Assembly: GCA_964345765.1 (NCBI GenBank) | Contig: CAYFSJ010000020.1 | Location: 1 to 28,361 of the forward strand | Length of the DNA: 28,361 nt | Reading direction: 5' to 3' | DNA from: DUUI01 sp964345765 | Lineage (GTDB): Bacteria > Bacillota_I > Bacilli_A > Erysipelotrichales > Erysipelotrichaceae | Shown: positions 8,081 through 16,499 of the stretch, one piece after another | Layout: each line of letters opens with the position of its first letter | Position numbering within the stretch: the first letter of the stretch is position 1 | Notes under the pieces: model-generated | Databases searched by the model: none | The model's input: the letters and a program-made list of their open reading frames with translations, nothing else | What the model was told of the DNA's origin: nothing | Made by a program: the position numbers and the translations under genes

Positions 8081-8491
8081 TTAATGGTCCTGGGCTTCTT
8101 CAGCTTCTTGTTTTGTTTTATGCACCGTTCCTTTTGGATGTTCAGTTGGCGCATAAATAGAATAAAGCTTTAAGACCTTACGACCTGTATTAGTCAGATT
8201 GTGGTATTTGCCCGCAGGAATAAAGATAGCATCATCGCTAGACACTCTTTGTTGGAAATCTAAATTGTCTTTTGAATCTCCCATTTCAACCAGTCCTTTT
8301 CCTTTTTCGATTCTTAAGAATTGGTCATGATCTTCATGAACTTCTAATCCAATATCATCGGAAGGTTGAATGGCCATAACTGTTAATTGAAGATGTTCTC
8401 CAGTCCAAATGGCAGTTCTGAAATTTTCATTGGTTTTGGTCGCGTCCTCAATGTCTAATACATAAGGTTCTTTTCCATGATCTTTTAACAT
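8081..8491 (-). CDS. Cupin-domain protein
   Basis: 136 aa, a single small beta-barrel. Cupin motif 1 is IGLEVHEDHDQFLRIEKGKG (His52, His55 and the following Glu/Gly positions) and motif 2 is IFIPAGKYHNLTNTG, whose His is the usual last metal ligand. The closing region LKLYSIYAPTEHP...GTVH belongs to a conserved family of small single-domain cupins in Bacillota and other bacteria, with no agreed reaction. It should bind a divalent metal. The ribosome site (AGGAGG, spacing about 6) and the extended -10 are both strong and it has its own terminator, so it is a single-gene unit. It diverges from the TraX-family gene. Confidence 0.88.
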   Translation of the reverse strand: MLKDHGKEPYVLDIEDATKTNENFRTAIWTGEHLQLTVMAIQPSDDIGLEVHEDHDQFLRIEKGKGLVEMGDSKDNLDFQQRVSSDDAIFIPAGKYHNLTNTGRKVLKLYSIYAPTEHPKGTVHKTKQEAEEAQDH

Positions 8492-8515
8492 ATGTTTCCT
8501 CCTATCTTCAAGATA

Positions 8516-8524
8516 ATTATATCA
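8516..8524 (-). promoter_or_regulatory. Extended -10 promoter of the cupin gene
   Basis: TGATATAAT on the minus strand (TG + n + TATAAT), 25 bp before ATG 8491, with AGGAGG in the leader. No good -35 is visible. It is interleaved with the divergent promoter at 8536-8565. Confidence 0.6.
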
Positions 8525-8535
8525 CAAATAATAAC

Positions 8536-8565
8536 TCGACATAGTTTTGACGATAAGCGTATAAT
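8536..8565 (+). promoter_or_regulatory. Promoter of the TraX-family gene, possibly giving a leaderless mRNA
   Basis: TCGACA (8536-8541) and TATAAT (8560-8565) are 18 bp apart. TATAAT ends 7 nt before ATG 8573, so a transcript starting at the usual distance would begin at or next to the start codon. Confidence 0.5.
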
Positions 8566-8572
8566 TGAGACA

Positions 8573-9271
8573 ATGAAAAAGATTCTAACTGGCGCTCATC
8601 TAAAATGGATTGCCCTGATAACCATGTTAATTGACCATATTGGCGCAGTCCTTATTATTGAACAGCTCATCAACATAAATGTTAATCCAAATAACTCAAG
8701 CTTAGCCAATCCTTGGGTTTTAAGTTATTGGGTAACTCGCTTAATTGGACGGCTCGCCTTTCCAATCTTTTCCTTTTTATTAGTCGAAGGATTTATCCAT
8801 ACTAAAAACAGACTTAAGTATGGCACCACCCTCTTTATTTTCTTTCTACTTAGTGAGGTTCCCTTTGACTTGGCCACAAAACAACAAGTTTTAGAATTTA
8901 GTTATCAAAATATCTTCTTAACGTTATTTCTAGGTTTCGCCTTGATGCAAACCATTGAGAAGACTAAAACAATTAATCCACTACTTCCCTATCTCTGGTT
9001 AATGCTTTTTGGCTTCACTAATCATCTTCTAGCAGGTGATTATCAATGTTATGGCATTGGTTTAATTTTCTTACTCTATCAATTTAGAGACGATCGGATG
9101 ATTAGAAACCTTTCATTGTTAATCATGGGTCTTTATCAAATGACGGCCTCATTAAGTCTCATCCCCATTAATCTCTATAATGGAAAAAGAGGTAAACAGC
9201 CTAAATACTTCTTTTACCTCTTCTATCCACTTCATTTATTATGTTTAGCTTATTTAGCCACGCTTATTTAG
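8573..9271 (+). CDS. TraX-family integral membrane protein
   Basis: 232 aa, strongly hydrophobic with about seven membrane helices. The N-terminal LKWIALITMLIDHIG, then RLIGRLAFPIFSFLLVEGF and SEVPFDL, follow the TraX family pattern. F-plasmid TraX acetylates pilin, but chromosomal members in Bacillota are probably membrane acyltransferases with unknown targets. I choose ATG 8573 because the family similarity starts there and the upstream extension would run through the promoters and the cupin ribosome site. No Shine-Dalgarno precedes this ATG. The gene converges on upp and their stops overlap by 8 bp. Confidence 0.85.
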   Translation: MKKILTGAHLKWIALITMLIDHIGAVLIIEQLININVNPNNSSLANPWVLSYWVTRLIGRLAFPIFSFLLVEGFIHTKNRLKYGTTLFIFFLLSEVPFDLATKQQVLEFSYQNIFLTLFLGFALMQTIEKTKTINPLLPYLWLMLFGFTNHLLAGDYQCYGIGLIFLLYQFRDDRMIRNLSLLIMGLYQMTASLSLIPINLYNGKRGKQPKYFFYLFYPLHLLCLAYLATLI

Positions 9272-9884
9272 TACCATAGATTCTATCGCCCGCATCACCA
9301 AGGCCAGGGACAATATAACTGTGTTCATTTAATTTCTCATCCAATGCAGCCAAATAAATATCAACATCTGGATGTGATTTTTCAATAACCGCCACCCCTT
9401 CTGGAGCTCCCACTAAACAGACTAATTTAATTTGTTTAGCACCATGTTTTTTAAGCAATGATAATGCGGCATCGGCAGAGCCACCTGTGGCTAACATTGG
9501 ATCTAAAACCATAACCACTGATTCACTCATTGAACTTGGGAATTTCGCAAAATATTCATGTGGTTGTAATGTTTCTTCATCTCGATATAAACCAACATGA
9601 CCAACTTTGGCCGTTGGAATAAGAGAACGAATTCCCTCAACCATGCCTAAACCCGCTCTTAAGATTGGAACTAATGTCACATCTTTGGCTAATTGAGTTG
9701 TATGACACATCGCTACAGGTGTTTCAATTTCAACCGGTTCTACTGGTAAATCACGGGTAATTTCATAGGCCATCAACCCAGCAATTTCATCGAGATTTTG
9801 TCTAAAATCCTTTGTGCCTGTGTTGATATTTCTCATTTGAGTAAGTTTGTGTGTGATTAGTGGATGATTTAATACAATTAACAT
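9264..9884 (-). CDS. upp: Uracil phosphoribosyltransferase
   Basis: 206 aa, full length. It converts uracil and PRPP to UMP in pyrimidine salvage. The PRPP-binding loop is VLDPMLATGGSA (about 126-137), and the C-terminal uracil-binding segment IVPGLGDAGDRIYGTK (191-206) is exactly as in the family. RAGLGMVEG (76-84) is also typical. Its ATG lies within the last codons of glyA (7-bp overlap), and AAGGAGAG upstream gives the ribosome site. The order tsaC-type gene, glyA, upp resembles the ywlC...glyA-upp region of Bacillus. Confidence 0.97.
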   Translation of the reverse strand: MLIVLNHPLITHKLTQMRNINTGTKDFRQNLDEIAGLMAYEITRDLPVEPVEIETPVAMCHTTQLAKDVTLVPILRAGLGMVEGIRSLIPTAKVGHVGLYRDEETLQPHEYFAKFPSSMSESVVMVLDPMLATGGSADAALSLLKKHGAKQIKLVCLVGAPEGVAVIEKSHPDVDIYLAALDEKLNEHSYIVPGLGDAGDRIYGTK

Positions 9885-11113
9885 ATGTTTGGCTCTCCTT
9901 CAACTAGGTCATACTGACTACATAATTCTAAAACTTGTTCATAGATTTTTTGATGAGCGTCTTTATCTTTTGGATGACGACAAATATCATCGATCCATCT
10001 AGCAATCTGAATAAACTGTTCTTCTTTGAAACCTCGTGTTGTCATGGCTGCCGTTCCTAAACGGATTCCAGAACCATATCGAGGTTTTTGTGTATCAAAT
10101 GGAATCATGTTTTTATTCACCGTAAAGCCCGCCTCATTTAGAATTGTTTCAGCTTCTTGACCAGTAATATTATAACTGCTTAAGACATCGAGCATCAAGA
10201 GGTGATTAACACTTCCCCCCGAAATAATCTTAACGCCTAAGTTTTTAAACTCATTCACTAAGGCTTGAGTATTATTTAAGACCTGTTGTTGATATTCTTT
10301 AAATTCTGGTTGTAACGCTTCATTGAAACAAATCGCTTTGGCCCCAACCGCATGTTCCAGTGGTCCTCCTTGCATACCAGGAAAGACTGATTTATCAATC
10401 TTCTTAGCCCATTCCTCTTTACATAAGATTAAACCAGAGCGTGGTCCACGAAGTGTTTTATGGGTTGTGCTAGTCACAAAATGAGCATGAGGCACAGGAT
10501 TGTTATGTAAACCTGCCGCCACCAAACCAGCAATATGGGCCATATCTACCATTAGATAAGCACCAACTTCATCAGCGATTTCTCTAAACTTTTTAAAGTC
10601 GAGAGATTGAGAGTAAGCACTTGCTCCTGCTACGATTAATTTTGGTTTAACTTCGTGGGCAAGTTCTCTCACTTTATCCATATCTAACATTTCGGTTTCT
10701 TTTTCTACATCATAGCCAACAAAATTATACAGTTGACCTGAAAAGTTAACAGGCGACCCATGGGTTAGGTGTCCACCACTATTTAAGCCCATTCCTAAAA
10801 CCGTATCACCAGGTTCTAAACAAGCCATATATACCGCCATGTTTGCTTGTGAACCCGCATGGGGTTGAACATTGGCGTGTTCTGCCCCAAATAATTCTTT
10901 GGCTAGATCAATCGCTTTTTGTTCAATCTGATCGATGATTTCACAGCCTCCATAATATCTTGCGTTAGGATATCCTTCCGCATATTTGTTGGTCAAGATT
11001 GATCCAAGTGCTCTTAGAATATCTTTTGAGACAAAGTTTTCAGAGGCAATCAATTCAATATGTTGTTTCTGACGTTTACATTCCTGATCAATTAAATCAA
11101 ATATTTCCTTCAT
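9878..11113 (-). CDS. glyA: Serine hydroxymethyltransferase
   Basis: 411 aa from ATG 11113. A PLP enzyme that converts serine and tetrahydrofolate to glycine and 5,10-methylene-tetrahydrofolate. Clear motifs are IELIASENFVS near the N-terminus, the PNARYYGG region, VDMAHIAGLVA and the PLP-lysine segment TSTTHKTLRGPRSG (Lys219 from this start). An in-frame GTG at 11125 would add four residues, but the family start and the GGTG-like ribosome site favour the ATG. It overlaps the upstream gene by 17 bp and upp downstream by 7 bp. Confidence 0.97.
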   Translation of the reverse strand: MKEIFDLIDQECKRQKQHIELIASENFVSKDILRALGSILTNKYAEGYPNARYYGGCEIIDQIEQKAIDLAKELFGAEHANVQPHAGSQANMAVYMACLEPGDTVLGMGLNSGGHLTHGSPVNFSGQLYNFVGYDVEKETEMLDMDKVRELAHEVKPKLIVAGASAYSQSLDFKKFREIADEVGAYLMVDMAHIAGLVAAGLHNNPVPHAHFVTSTTHKTLRGPRSGLILCKEEWAKKIDKSVFPGMQGGPLEHAVGAKAICFNEALQPEFKEYQQQVLNNTQALVNEFKNLGVKIISGGSVNHLLMLDVLSSYNITGQEAETILNEAGFTVNKNMIPFDTQKPRYGSGIRLGTAAMTTRGFKEEQFIQIARWIDDICRHPKDKDAHQKIYEQVLELCSQYDLVEGEPNIC

Positions 11114-11723
11114 AAAGTCTTTCACCCGCTAATACATCATCAAAGTCGATGACTCCCTTTCTTATCAGTTTTAGTGTTGATTGTGACGCATCAATAATGG
11201 TTGATGCTTGTCCATTAAAAGCCTGTCCAGTAACAATTCCATCGATTAGTCCATCAAAAACTTCTGACACTTCTTGAGAATTGATCGATGGTTCTTGATG
11301 TGAAATATTTGCTGATGGGACATAGAGTCCAACATCCATATGACTTATAACATCAAGGATAAATGGATGGTCTGGTATCCGTATGGCCAAGGTCTCTAGC
11401 TCTGACTCTTGGGCTAAAATAAAAGGTCGCTTCTTCTTAAATATAAAAGTGATAGGTCCGGGTAAGAATTTTTGAATCAAAAAACGATCACGATCACTCA
11501 ATTCACAGACCTCTTCAATTTTGTTAAGAGAATCGACCATATAGGCCATGGCCTTATCTTGTGGCCTTTGTTTAATTTCTTTAAGTCTTAAAATAGATGC
11601 TTCATCGGTTGCTAGAACACCAAGGCCATAGACCGTATCCGTTGGTATGGCGATGATTTTTCCTTGACTTAATGCCTGAGCTACTAAAGTAGCTTGTTGT
11701 TGATTATAATGATATGTTTTCAT
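11097..11723 (-). CDS. tsaC: L-threonylcarbamoyladenylate synthase (YrdC/TsaC type)
   Basis: 208 aa, a YrdC domain without the extra Sua5 C-terminal domain. It makes threonylcarbamoyl-AMP from threonine, bicarbonate and ATP for the t6A modification of ANN-reading tRNAs. Visible motifs are IPTDTVYGLG (26-35), the KQRPQDK basic segment, PGPITFIF, the SANIS loop and STIID. It is the first gene of the glyA-upp operon. Its ATG has no good Shine-Dalgarno and lies 6 nt after an extended -10, so it may be read from a leaderless transcript. Bacillus ywlC is the likely counterpart. Confidence 0.92.
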   Translation of the reverse strand: MKTYHYNQQQATLVAQALSQGKIIAIPTDTVYGLGVLATDEASILRLKEIKQRPQDKAMAYMVDSLNKIEEVCELSDRDRFLIQKFLPGPITFIFKKKRPFILAQESELETLAIRIPDHPFILDVISHMDVGLYVPSANISHQEPSINSQEVSEVFDGLIDGIVTGQAFNGQASTIIDASQSTLKLIRKGVIDFDDVLAGERLYEGNI

Positions 11724-11729
11724 GTCTTT

Positions 11730-11782
11730 ATTTTACCACAATGACAAGCACAACCAAGAGTCTTTTGAAATTATGGTAAAAT
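11730..11782. promoter_or_regulatory. Divergent promoter pair on an inverted repeat
   Basis: The 83-bp gap between the tsaC and moxR starts carries TTGTGGTAAAAT on the minus strand (11741-11730) and TTATGGTAAAAT on the plus strand (11771-11782). These 12-bp arms match at 11 positions and each contains an extended -10 (TGGTAAAAT), one per direction. The moxR side has a 24-bp leader with GGAGG. The tsaC side has only 6 nt between the -10 and ATG. Confidence 0.6.
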
Positions 11783-11806
11783 GTGAGTAACAATTGGAGG
11801 ACCTCT

Positions 11807-12748
11807 ATGCAACGATCTTTTCAAAAAATTACTCAAGATATAAAGAAATCCATTAATCAAGTGATTGTTGGTAAAAGTGAGGCCATCGATCACCTTATTA
11901 TTGCCCTAATTAGCTCAGGTCATATTTTGATTGAAGATGTACCAGGAGTTGGTAAAACAACATTGGTTTCAGCTTTGGCCAAATCCCTTGATTTAAGTTT
12001 TAAACGGATTCAGTTTACACCCGATTTGATGCCATCCGATATTACTGGTTTTAATATGTACAATCCAAAATTAGGAGAGTTTGTTTTTCAACAAGGTGCC
12101 ATTATGTCACAGTTGGTTTTAGCCGATGAGATTAATCGTACATCTCCTAAAACACAATCCGCTCTTTTAGAAGTTATGCAAGAAAACCAAGTCAGTATTG
12201 ATGGGACTACGTTCCAATTACCACAACCTTTTATGGTGTTGGCGACTCAAAACCCTATTGAACATGTTGGAACATATCCTTTACCTGAGGCACAGCTTGA
12301 CCGTTTTATGTTAAAGATTAAGTTAGATTATCCGACTATTGAAGAAGAAATGGCGATTTTAGATATTGACAATGCTAATGAAAAGCTTGAATTAATCAAA
12401 GTAGTGGCGACTGTGGACGATATCTTATGGATGCGCCAACAAGTGAATCAGGTTTATGTGGCCGATCCAGTTAAGAAGTTTATTATTGATATTGCTAATA
12501 AGACAAGAACTCATTCTGATTTATTAATTGGTGCGAGTCCTCGTGCTGGTCAATCTCTGCTTAAAGCTTCTAGAGCACATGCCTTATTACATAATCGAGA
12601 TTATGTCATTCCAGAAGATGTGATGGCGATGGCTAAGCCCGTGCTTGCTCATCGTCTATCATTGAAGGCTGAGAAACGCTATCAAGCCAATTCCATTGGA
12701 CGCATCTTAGACGATATTATGAAGTCTATTCAAATTAAAACTGTATGA
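11807..12748 (+). CDS. MoxR-family AAA+ ATPase
   Basis: 313 aa. Walker A is DVPGVGKTT (44-52), Walker B is VLADEINR (104-111), sensor 1 is ATQNP (Asn149), and EAQLDRF (about 161-167) carries the arginine usual in MoxR proteins. MoxR ATPases act as chaperones for the assembly or activation of metalloproteins or protein complexes. The start is ATG 11807, six nt after GGAGG; a GTG at 11783 in frame would overlap the promoter. The stop overlaps the DUF58 start (ATGA). MoxR, DUF58 and a membrane transglutaminase form a widespread three-gene cluster whose process is still poorly defined. Confidence 0.95.
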   Translation: MQRSFQKITQDIKKSINQVIVGKSEAIDHLIIALISSGHILIEDVPGVGKTTLVSALAKSLDLSFKRIQFTPDLMPSDITGFNMYNPKLGEFVFQQGAIMSQLVLADEINRTSPKTQSALLEVMQENQVSIDGTTFQLPQPFMVLATQNPIEHVGTYPLPEAQLDRFMLKIKLDYPTIEEEMAILDIDNANEKLELIKVVATVDDILWMRQQVNQVYVADPVKKFIIDIANKTRTHSDLLIGASPRAGQSLLKASRAHALLHNRDYVIPEDVMAMAKPVLAHRLSLKAEKRYQANSIGRILDDIMKSIQIKTV

Positions 12749-13833
12749 TTACTTGGCGCTTTTTAGTTTGGTTAGTCTTATTAATTAGTGCTATTATTGC
12801 CCAACACTTAAGGTTGCGGGTTTTTCCTCATCTCATTATTTTGTTTTTATTGTTGATTCCAATTATTTCTTTGATTCTTCTTTTCCTTTTAAAGCGAAAG
12901 ATAAAAGTTAATTTAATCCCACATACTCAAGAGATTGACCGTATGAGAGTCTCTAAGTGGCAACTTCAAATTAAGAATCAATCACGCGTTCAACCTATTC
13001 GTCTTCTATATAAGGACCAACATCATAAGAGCATCATTTCTTTAAACCCAAGACAACAGTTTGTTTTGGATTTAATGAAGCCTGCCCCACATACTGGTTT
13101 GCTTAGCCCTCCAGAATTTGAGTTACACTTTTATGATGCGTTTAATCTATTTAGGGTCCCCTTCTATATTAGTGATATTTCTCAGATATTGGTTTTACCA
13201 CTTCTAAAAACAAAATATAGTTTGGTCGATTTAGGGACTAACTTAATTAATGAAATTAAACAAGCGCTTTTAAATCAATCAAACCAACAAGAAGAACTTC
13301 AATCGATTAAAGAACTTCAGTATGGTGATTCAATGAGACGAATCCATTGGAATCTTTCTTCTCGCTTAAGTGAGTGGTATGTGCGCCATGATTCTCAAGG
13401 TCCACAACCCGTTGTTGAATTGATTGTCTATCCTGATGAAGTGGATGAACCTACTTACCAAAGAGATGATTTATTAGATATTGTGGCCATACAGATTAGT
13501 GCTTTTTTAAATCATCAGATGAATTTGAATTTAAATGGCGAGAGAATTGAAAACCTAAAGCAGGCTAAAGTCAAATTAGCTCAGTATCCTTTAAATAATC
13601 TTCCTTCAATACAGTCTTATTTTTCACTTCGACCTCATAGCTTATATTTAGTATTTGTGGAGAATTTATCGAAACAGATACTTCAGGATTTATCAATCTT
13701 ACGTAACAATGACAATCATGTTATTTTATATGTTTTAAATAAAGAACAGAGCGAGGAAAACTTAAAGCTTGCTTCTTACCACAATCTATCCATTCTTTTA
13801 GGAGCGCTCGATGAATCGAACCAAACTCTTTAA
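12745..13833 (+). CDS. DUF58 protein, MoxR partner
   Basis: 362 aa. Two N-terminal membrane helices (about 4-20 and 25-47) are followed by a soluble part. The DUF58 signature YGDSMRRIHWNLSSR...WYVRHDSQGPQP is at about 193-220. DUF58 proteins often adopt a vWA-like fold and are the usual partner of MoxR ATPases. It starts on the moxR stop (ATGA), and its own end overlaps the next gene by 23 bp, so the three products are translationally linked. The signal-anchor helices place the soluble domain at the membrane. The precise function is unknown. Confidence 0.9.
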   Translation: MITWRFLVWLVLLISAIIAQHLRLRVFPHLIILFLLLIPIISLILLFLLKRKIKVNLIPHTQEIDRMRVSKWQLQIKNQSRVQPIRLLYKDQHHKSIISLNPRQQFVLDLMKPAPHTGLLSPPEFELHFYDAFNLFRVPFYISDISQILVLPLLKTKYSLVDLGTNLINEIKQALLNQSNQQEELQSIKELQYGDSMRRIHWNLSSRLSEWYVRHDSQGPQPVVELIVYPDEVDEPTYQRDDLLDIVAIQISAFLNHQMNLNLNGERIENLKQAKVKLAQYPLNNLPSIQSYFSLRPHSLYLVFVENLSKQILQDLSILRNNDNHVILYVLNKEQSEENLKLASYHNLSILLGALDESNQTL

Positions 13834-16045
13834 AACACTTTTCTATGTTATATTCTTGGTCATCTTTTCAATAAGTGTTGGTTTCTTTTATAGTCACTTA
13901 ATGAAGCTTGAGTTTTCTTTAAGTGATTGGCCACTCTATTTATTAATGAGTGCTTTTTGGGTTGGGCTCATTGAGCTAATTAAACATTATCCTAAACAGG
14001 TTTTAATAGGGATTTTGTTCATCGTTTTAATTGGCTATCTCTATCGAGATGATTTGCTCATTTATTTAATTGAGAATCACCCTAATTTAATGAATCAGAT
14101 CAATGTCTCTTTTGGTTATCCAAAATTTGTTACCGATTTAGCACTGACACCTCTTGATCCACCCTATTTTATTGTGGTCTTTACACTGGTCAGTGCCTTA
14201 TTGTTATGGATTAGTTCTCAGTCGCTAATCTCAATTATTGGTTTAATTACCCCTCTATTCTTTATTGAGGATTTAGAGTTGATCAACTGGTTAATACCAC
14301 TACTTTTAGGGTTGAGTGCCTCGCTTGTCTTTTATAATCGACAAAAAATACTGGTCCCTAATATCCCAGCAATTGGTTTAATTATGCTTAGTTTGTTCTT
14401 ATTGAGTCAGGTTGTTAATGAAAGACAGATGTTTTATTATCCGCTTAATCGATATATTAATCGTAACAATACGGCCTATATTCCACCTGCTCTTCCTTTT
14501 TTCTCATTGAATCAAGTGGGCTATAACACGGGAGATGCTAGAGTGGGTGGTCCTGTTACCCTTAATAATGAACCATTTATGATTGTTGATGGACCTATGG
14601 ATGCTTTCTATCTTAAGGGAAGTGCCTTTGAGACTTTTGAGAACGATATTTGGCTTAAACCTACTGATATTGATAAACAACTTTATAATCAGCCAAGCAT
14701 CGAATTCTTTGATCCGTTTTATAATCAGGCCTTATATACTTATTTAAATTTATTTCAAAGTGATGATTTAGTTCCTCAGGAAGTTAAAATCACGCCTTAC
14801 TATAAACCGATTCAAACATATTTTCATGGAGGTAGAGTTCTTGGTATAAATACCAATAATGATGAATCTAATTCAACAATTGAGATGGATCAGTTTGGTC
14901 AATTAACCAACTCTCAACCTATTGATCAAGCATATACTGTCTTAACTAATATTACTTCTAATTATCGAGATGTCTCTTTACTTCATCATGATTATACATC
15001 TCTAGCCTTACAGGAGAATCCTGCTTATAACTATCAACATTCAATCATGTTTGAGAACGAACCTGATCTTCATGATTTGGTTTATGTTAATCTGGCCAAT
15101 AACCCAACCCTTGATAATATCTTAATGGTGGTGGAACATTTTAAGACTAATTATCACTATGAGCTTGAGGTTGATCACATTCCTAATTATGGTATTAATG
15201 ATGAACATCATAGTAACTTCTTACATTATTTCTTTGATACAAAAGAAGGGTATTGTGTCTATTATGGCTCCGCCCTAACCCTTTTACTTCAAGATGTTGG
15301 CATTAATGCCCGATATGTTGAAGGTTTCATGGTTCAATCCGCCATTGAGAACTCTGAGCGAGTTGTGCGTAATTCACAAGCCCATGCTTGGACGGAAGTT
15401 CTGTTACCTGATTTTGGTTGGGTTATATTAGATCCAACCCCTTCTAGTCATATCGATTTCTTGGTTGAAACAAATGAGAGACCTGAGGAATCTGATGAAT
15501 TACCTAGTATTAATTTACCTACACCTGATAATGAAGATGTTATTGAAGATGTTGTGGATGATCTGATCATTGATGAGCCTCAAGACATTGAGGATGAGTC
15601 TCAATCTTCTACTGCTGCCTTAATAATTATTTCTACATTGTTTTTAATTGGTGTCTTCTATGTTCAAAGAAACCGTTTCTCAAAACGACATGACATTGAT
15701 TATATTAATGATAAATTGGAGCAGAACGAGAAAGAAACGATTATTAATATTTATAAAGACATTCAGCGCATCTATAGAATGAACCAACCGATTGCGATTA
15801 ATACCAATTCTGTAGTGGAGACACTCACCAAGATTTCAAAACTATATTATATTGAGGATAAACAACTGATTAGTTATAGTGCTCGAGCAGTTAATGATGC
15901 CATATATAGTCAAAACCCGTCTCATCCATTGGCGATTAGAACATTAATTAAGCTGTATGGAAGAATTGAGAAGGCGTCTCAAGCTAAGACTAATACACTG
16001 AAGTACTTCCTAACTCGTGTACTGTTCTATTTCCATGATTTGTAA
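13811..16045 (+). CDS. TgpA-like membrane transglutaminase with DUF4129 tail
   Basis: 744 aa. About seven N-terminal helices (up to residue 202) are followed by a large external part with a transglutaminase-like core. The catalytic triad is Cys482 (EGYCVYYGSA), His525 (QAHAWTEV) and Asp541 (ILDPTPS). An acidic linker (about 556-600), a last helix (602-618) and a DUF4129-type cytoplasmic tail complete the protein. This matches the TgpA architecture (N-terminal helices, transglutaminase core, DUF4129) found with MoxR and DUF58. The core may be a protease or a crosslinking enzyme; the sequence does not tell which. The start has AGGAG 7 nt before ATG. Its stop codon lies inside the first operator copy of the next unit. 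Confidence 0.92.
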   Translation: MNRTKLFKTLFYVIFLVIFSISVGFFYSHLMKLEFSLSDWPLYLLMSAFWVGLIELIKHYPKQVLIGILFIVLIGYLYRDDLLIYLIENHPNLMNQINVSFGYPKFVTDLALTPLDPPYFIVVFTLVSALLLWISSQSLISIIGLITPLFFIEDLELINWLIPLLLGLSASLVFYNRQKILVPNIPAIGLIMLSLFLLSQVVNERQMFYYPLNRYINRNNTAYIPPALPFFSLNQVGYNTGDARVGGPVTLNNEPFMIVDGPMDAFYLKGSAFETFENDIWLKPTDIDKQLYNQPSIEFFDPFYNQALYTYLNLFQSDDLVPQEVKITPYYKPIQTYFHGGRVLGINTNNDESNSTIEMDQFGQLTNSQPIDQAYTVLTNITSNYRDVSLLHHDYTSLALQENPAYNYQHSIMFENEPDLHDLVYVNLANNPTLDNILMVVEHFKTNYHYELEVDHIPNYGINDEHHSNFLHYFFDTKEGYCVYYGSALTLLLQDVGINARYVEGFMVQSAIENSERVVRNSQAHAWTEVLLPDFGWVILDPTPSSHIDFLVETNERPEESDELPSINLPTPDNEDVIEDVVDDLIIDEPQDIEDESQSSTAALIIISTLFLIGVFYVQRNRFSKRHDIDYINDKLEQNEKETIINIYKDIQRIYRMNQPIAINTNSVVETLTKISKLYYIEDKQLISYSARAVNDAIYSQNPSHPLAIRTLIKLYGRIEKASQAKTNTLKYFLTRVLFYFHDL

Positions 16046-16058
16046 AGCTAGCTTGACA
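16041..16058. promoter_or_regulatory. Operator copy 1 (overlaps -35)
   Basis: TGTAAAGCTAGCTTGACA is palindromic in 8 of 9 base pairs and matches operator copy 2 at 15 of 18 positions. Its right end is the TTGACA -35 element, so a bound repressor would block RNA polymerase. Confidence 0.6.
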
Positions 16059-16081
16059 TAACTGATTTTTAGCGTTATGCT
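16053..16081 (+). promoter_or_regulatory. Promoter of the 4-TM/XRE unit
   Basis: Perfect TTGACA (16053-16058), a 17-bp spacer and TATGCT (16076-16081). It is flanked by two copies of the same palindrome. Confidence 0.75.
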
Positions 16082-16084
16082 TTA

Positions 16085-16102
16085 TGTAAAGTTAACTTTA
16101 CA
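16085..16102. promoter_or_regulatory. Operator copy 2 (perfect 18-bp palindrome)
   Basis: TGTAAAGTTAACTTTACA is a perfect 18-bp palindrome between the -10 and the ribosome site AGGAGG at 16103-16108, covering the expected transcription start. Its centre is 44 bp from that of copy 1, about four helical turns. Confidence 0.75.
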
Positions 16103-16112
16103 GGAGGTTGTT

Positions 16113-16499
16113 ATGATTAAGACTAACTTTAGAATCTTTCTACTCGGAATATTTATCTACTTTTTATCATCCTCTATTAGTATCATGATAAACCAGGATA
16201 ACAATTTTTATTTAACACTATTAATTTATACTGTTATTACCACTTTGTTTATTCTGATAGACAAAACTAGAAACAATTCTTTTTTGAAGGAATCAGTTAA
16301 TTATTCAAAGGATGAGCGATTATCCTATATTCGCTATAAATCAGCTGCTTATACTTTAATCATTGGTTTCTTTGTATTAGTCTTAGCTATCATGTTTATT
16401 CCCATGAGTGAGGAGGCTAAACAAATACTTAGATTAGTTGGAATTGGGATACCAATACTATATATTATTACTAATTTGATTATTGAGAAAATAAACTAA
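16113..16499 (+). CDS. Small 4-TM membrane protein paired with XRE regulator
   Basis: 128 aa from ATG 16113, which has a strong AGGAGG 5-6 nt upstream; longer frames from ATG 16080 would run through the operator. Four helices lie at about 7-27, 32-50, 77-97 and 105-124. The cytoplasmic loop contains KDERLSYIRYKSAAYT, like the DER...K-A segment of DUF2178-type membrane proteins, which often sit beside a small HTH regulator in Bacillota. Function unknown. Its stop overlaps the regulator start (TAATG), so the two are co-translated. Confidence 0.8.
   Translation: MIKTNFRIFLLGIFIYFLSSSISIMINQDNNFYLTLLIYTVITTLFILIDKTRNNSFLKESVNYSKDERLSYIRYKSAAYTLIIGFFVLVLAIMFIPMSEEAKQILRLVGIGIPILYIITNLIIEKIN

Noticed and set aside
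8573..9271. TraX as a sign of a conjugative element
   Set aside because: TraX-family genes are common chromosomal genes in Bacillota and there is no other conjugation gene, relaxase or attachment site nearby.
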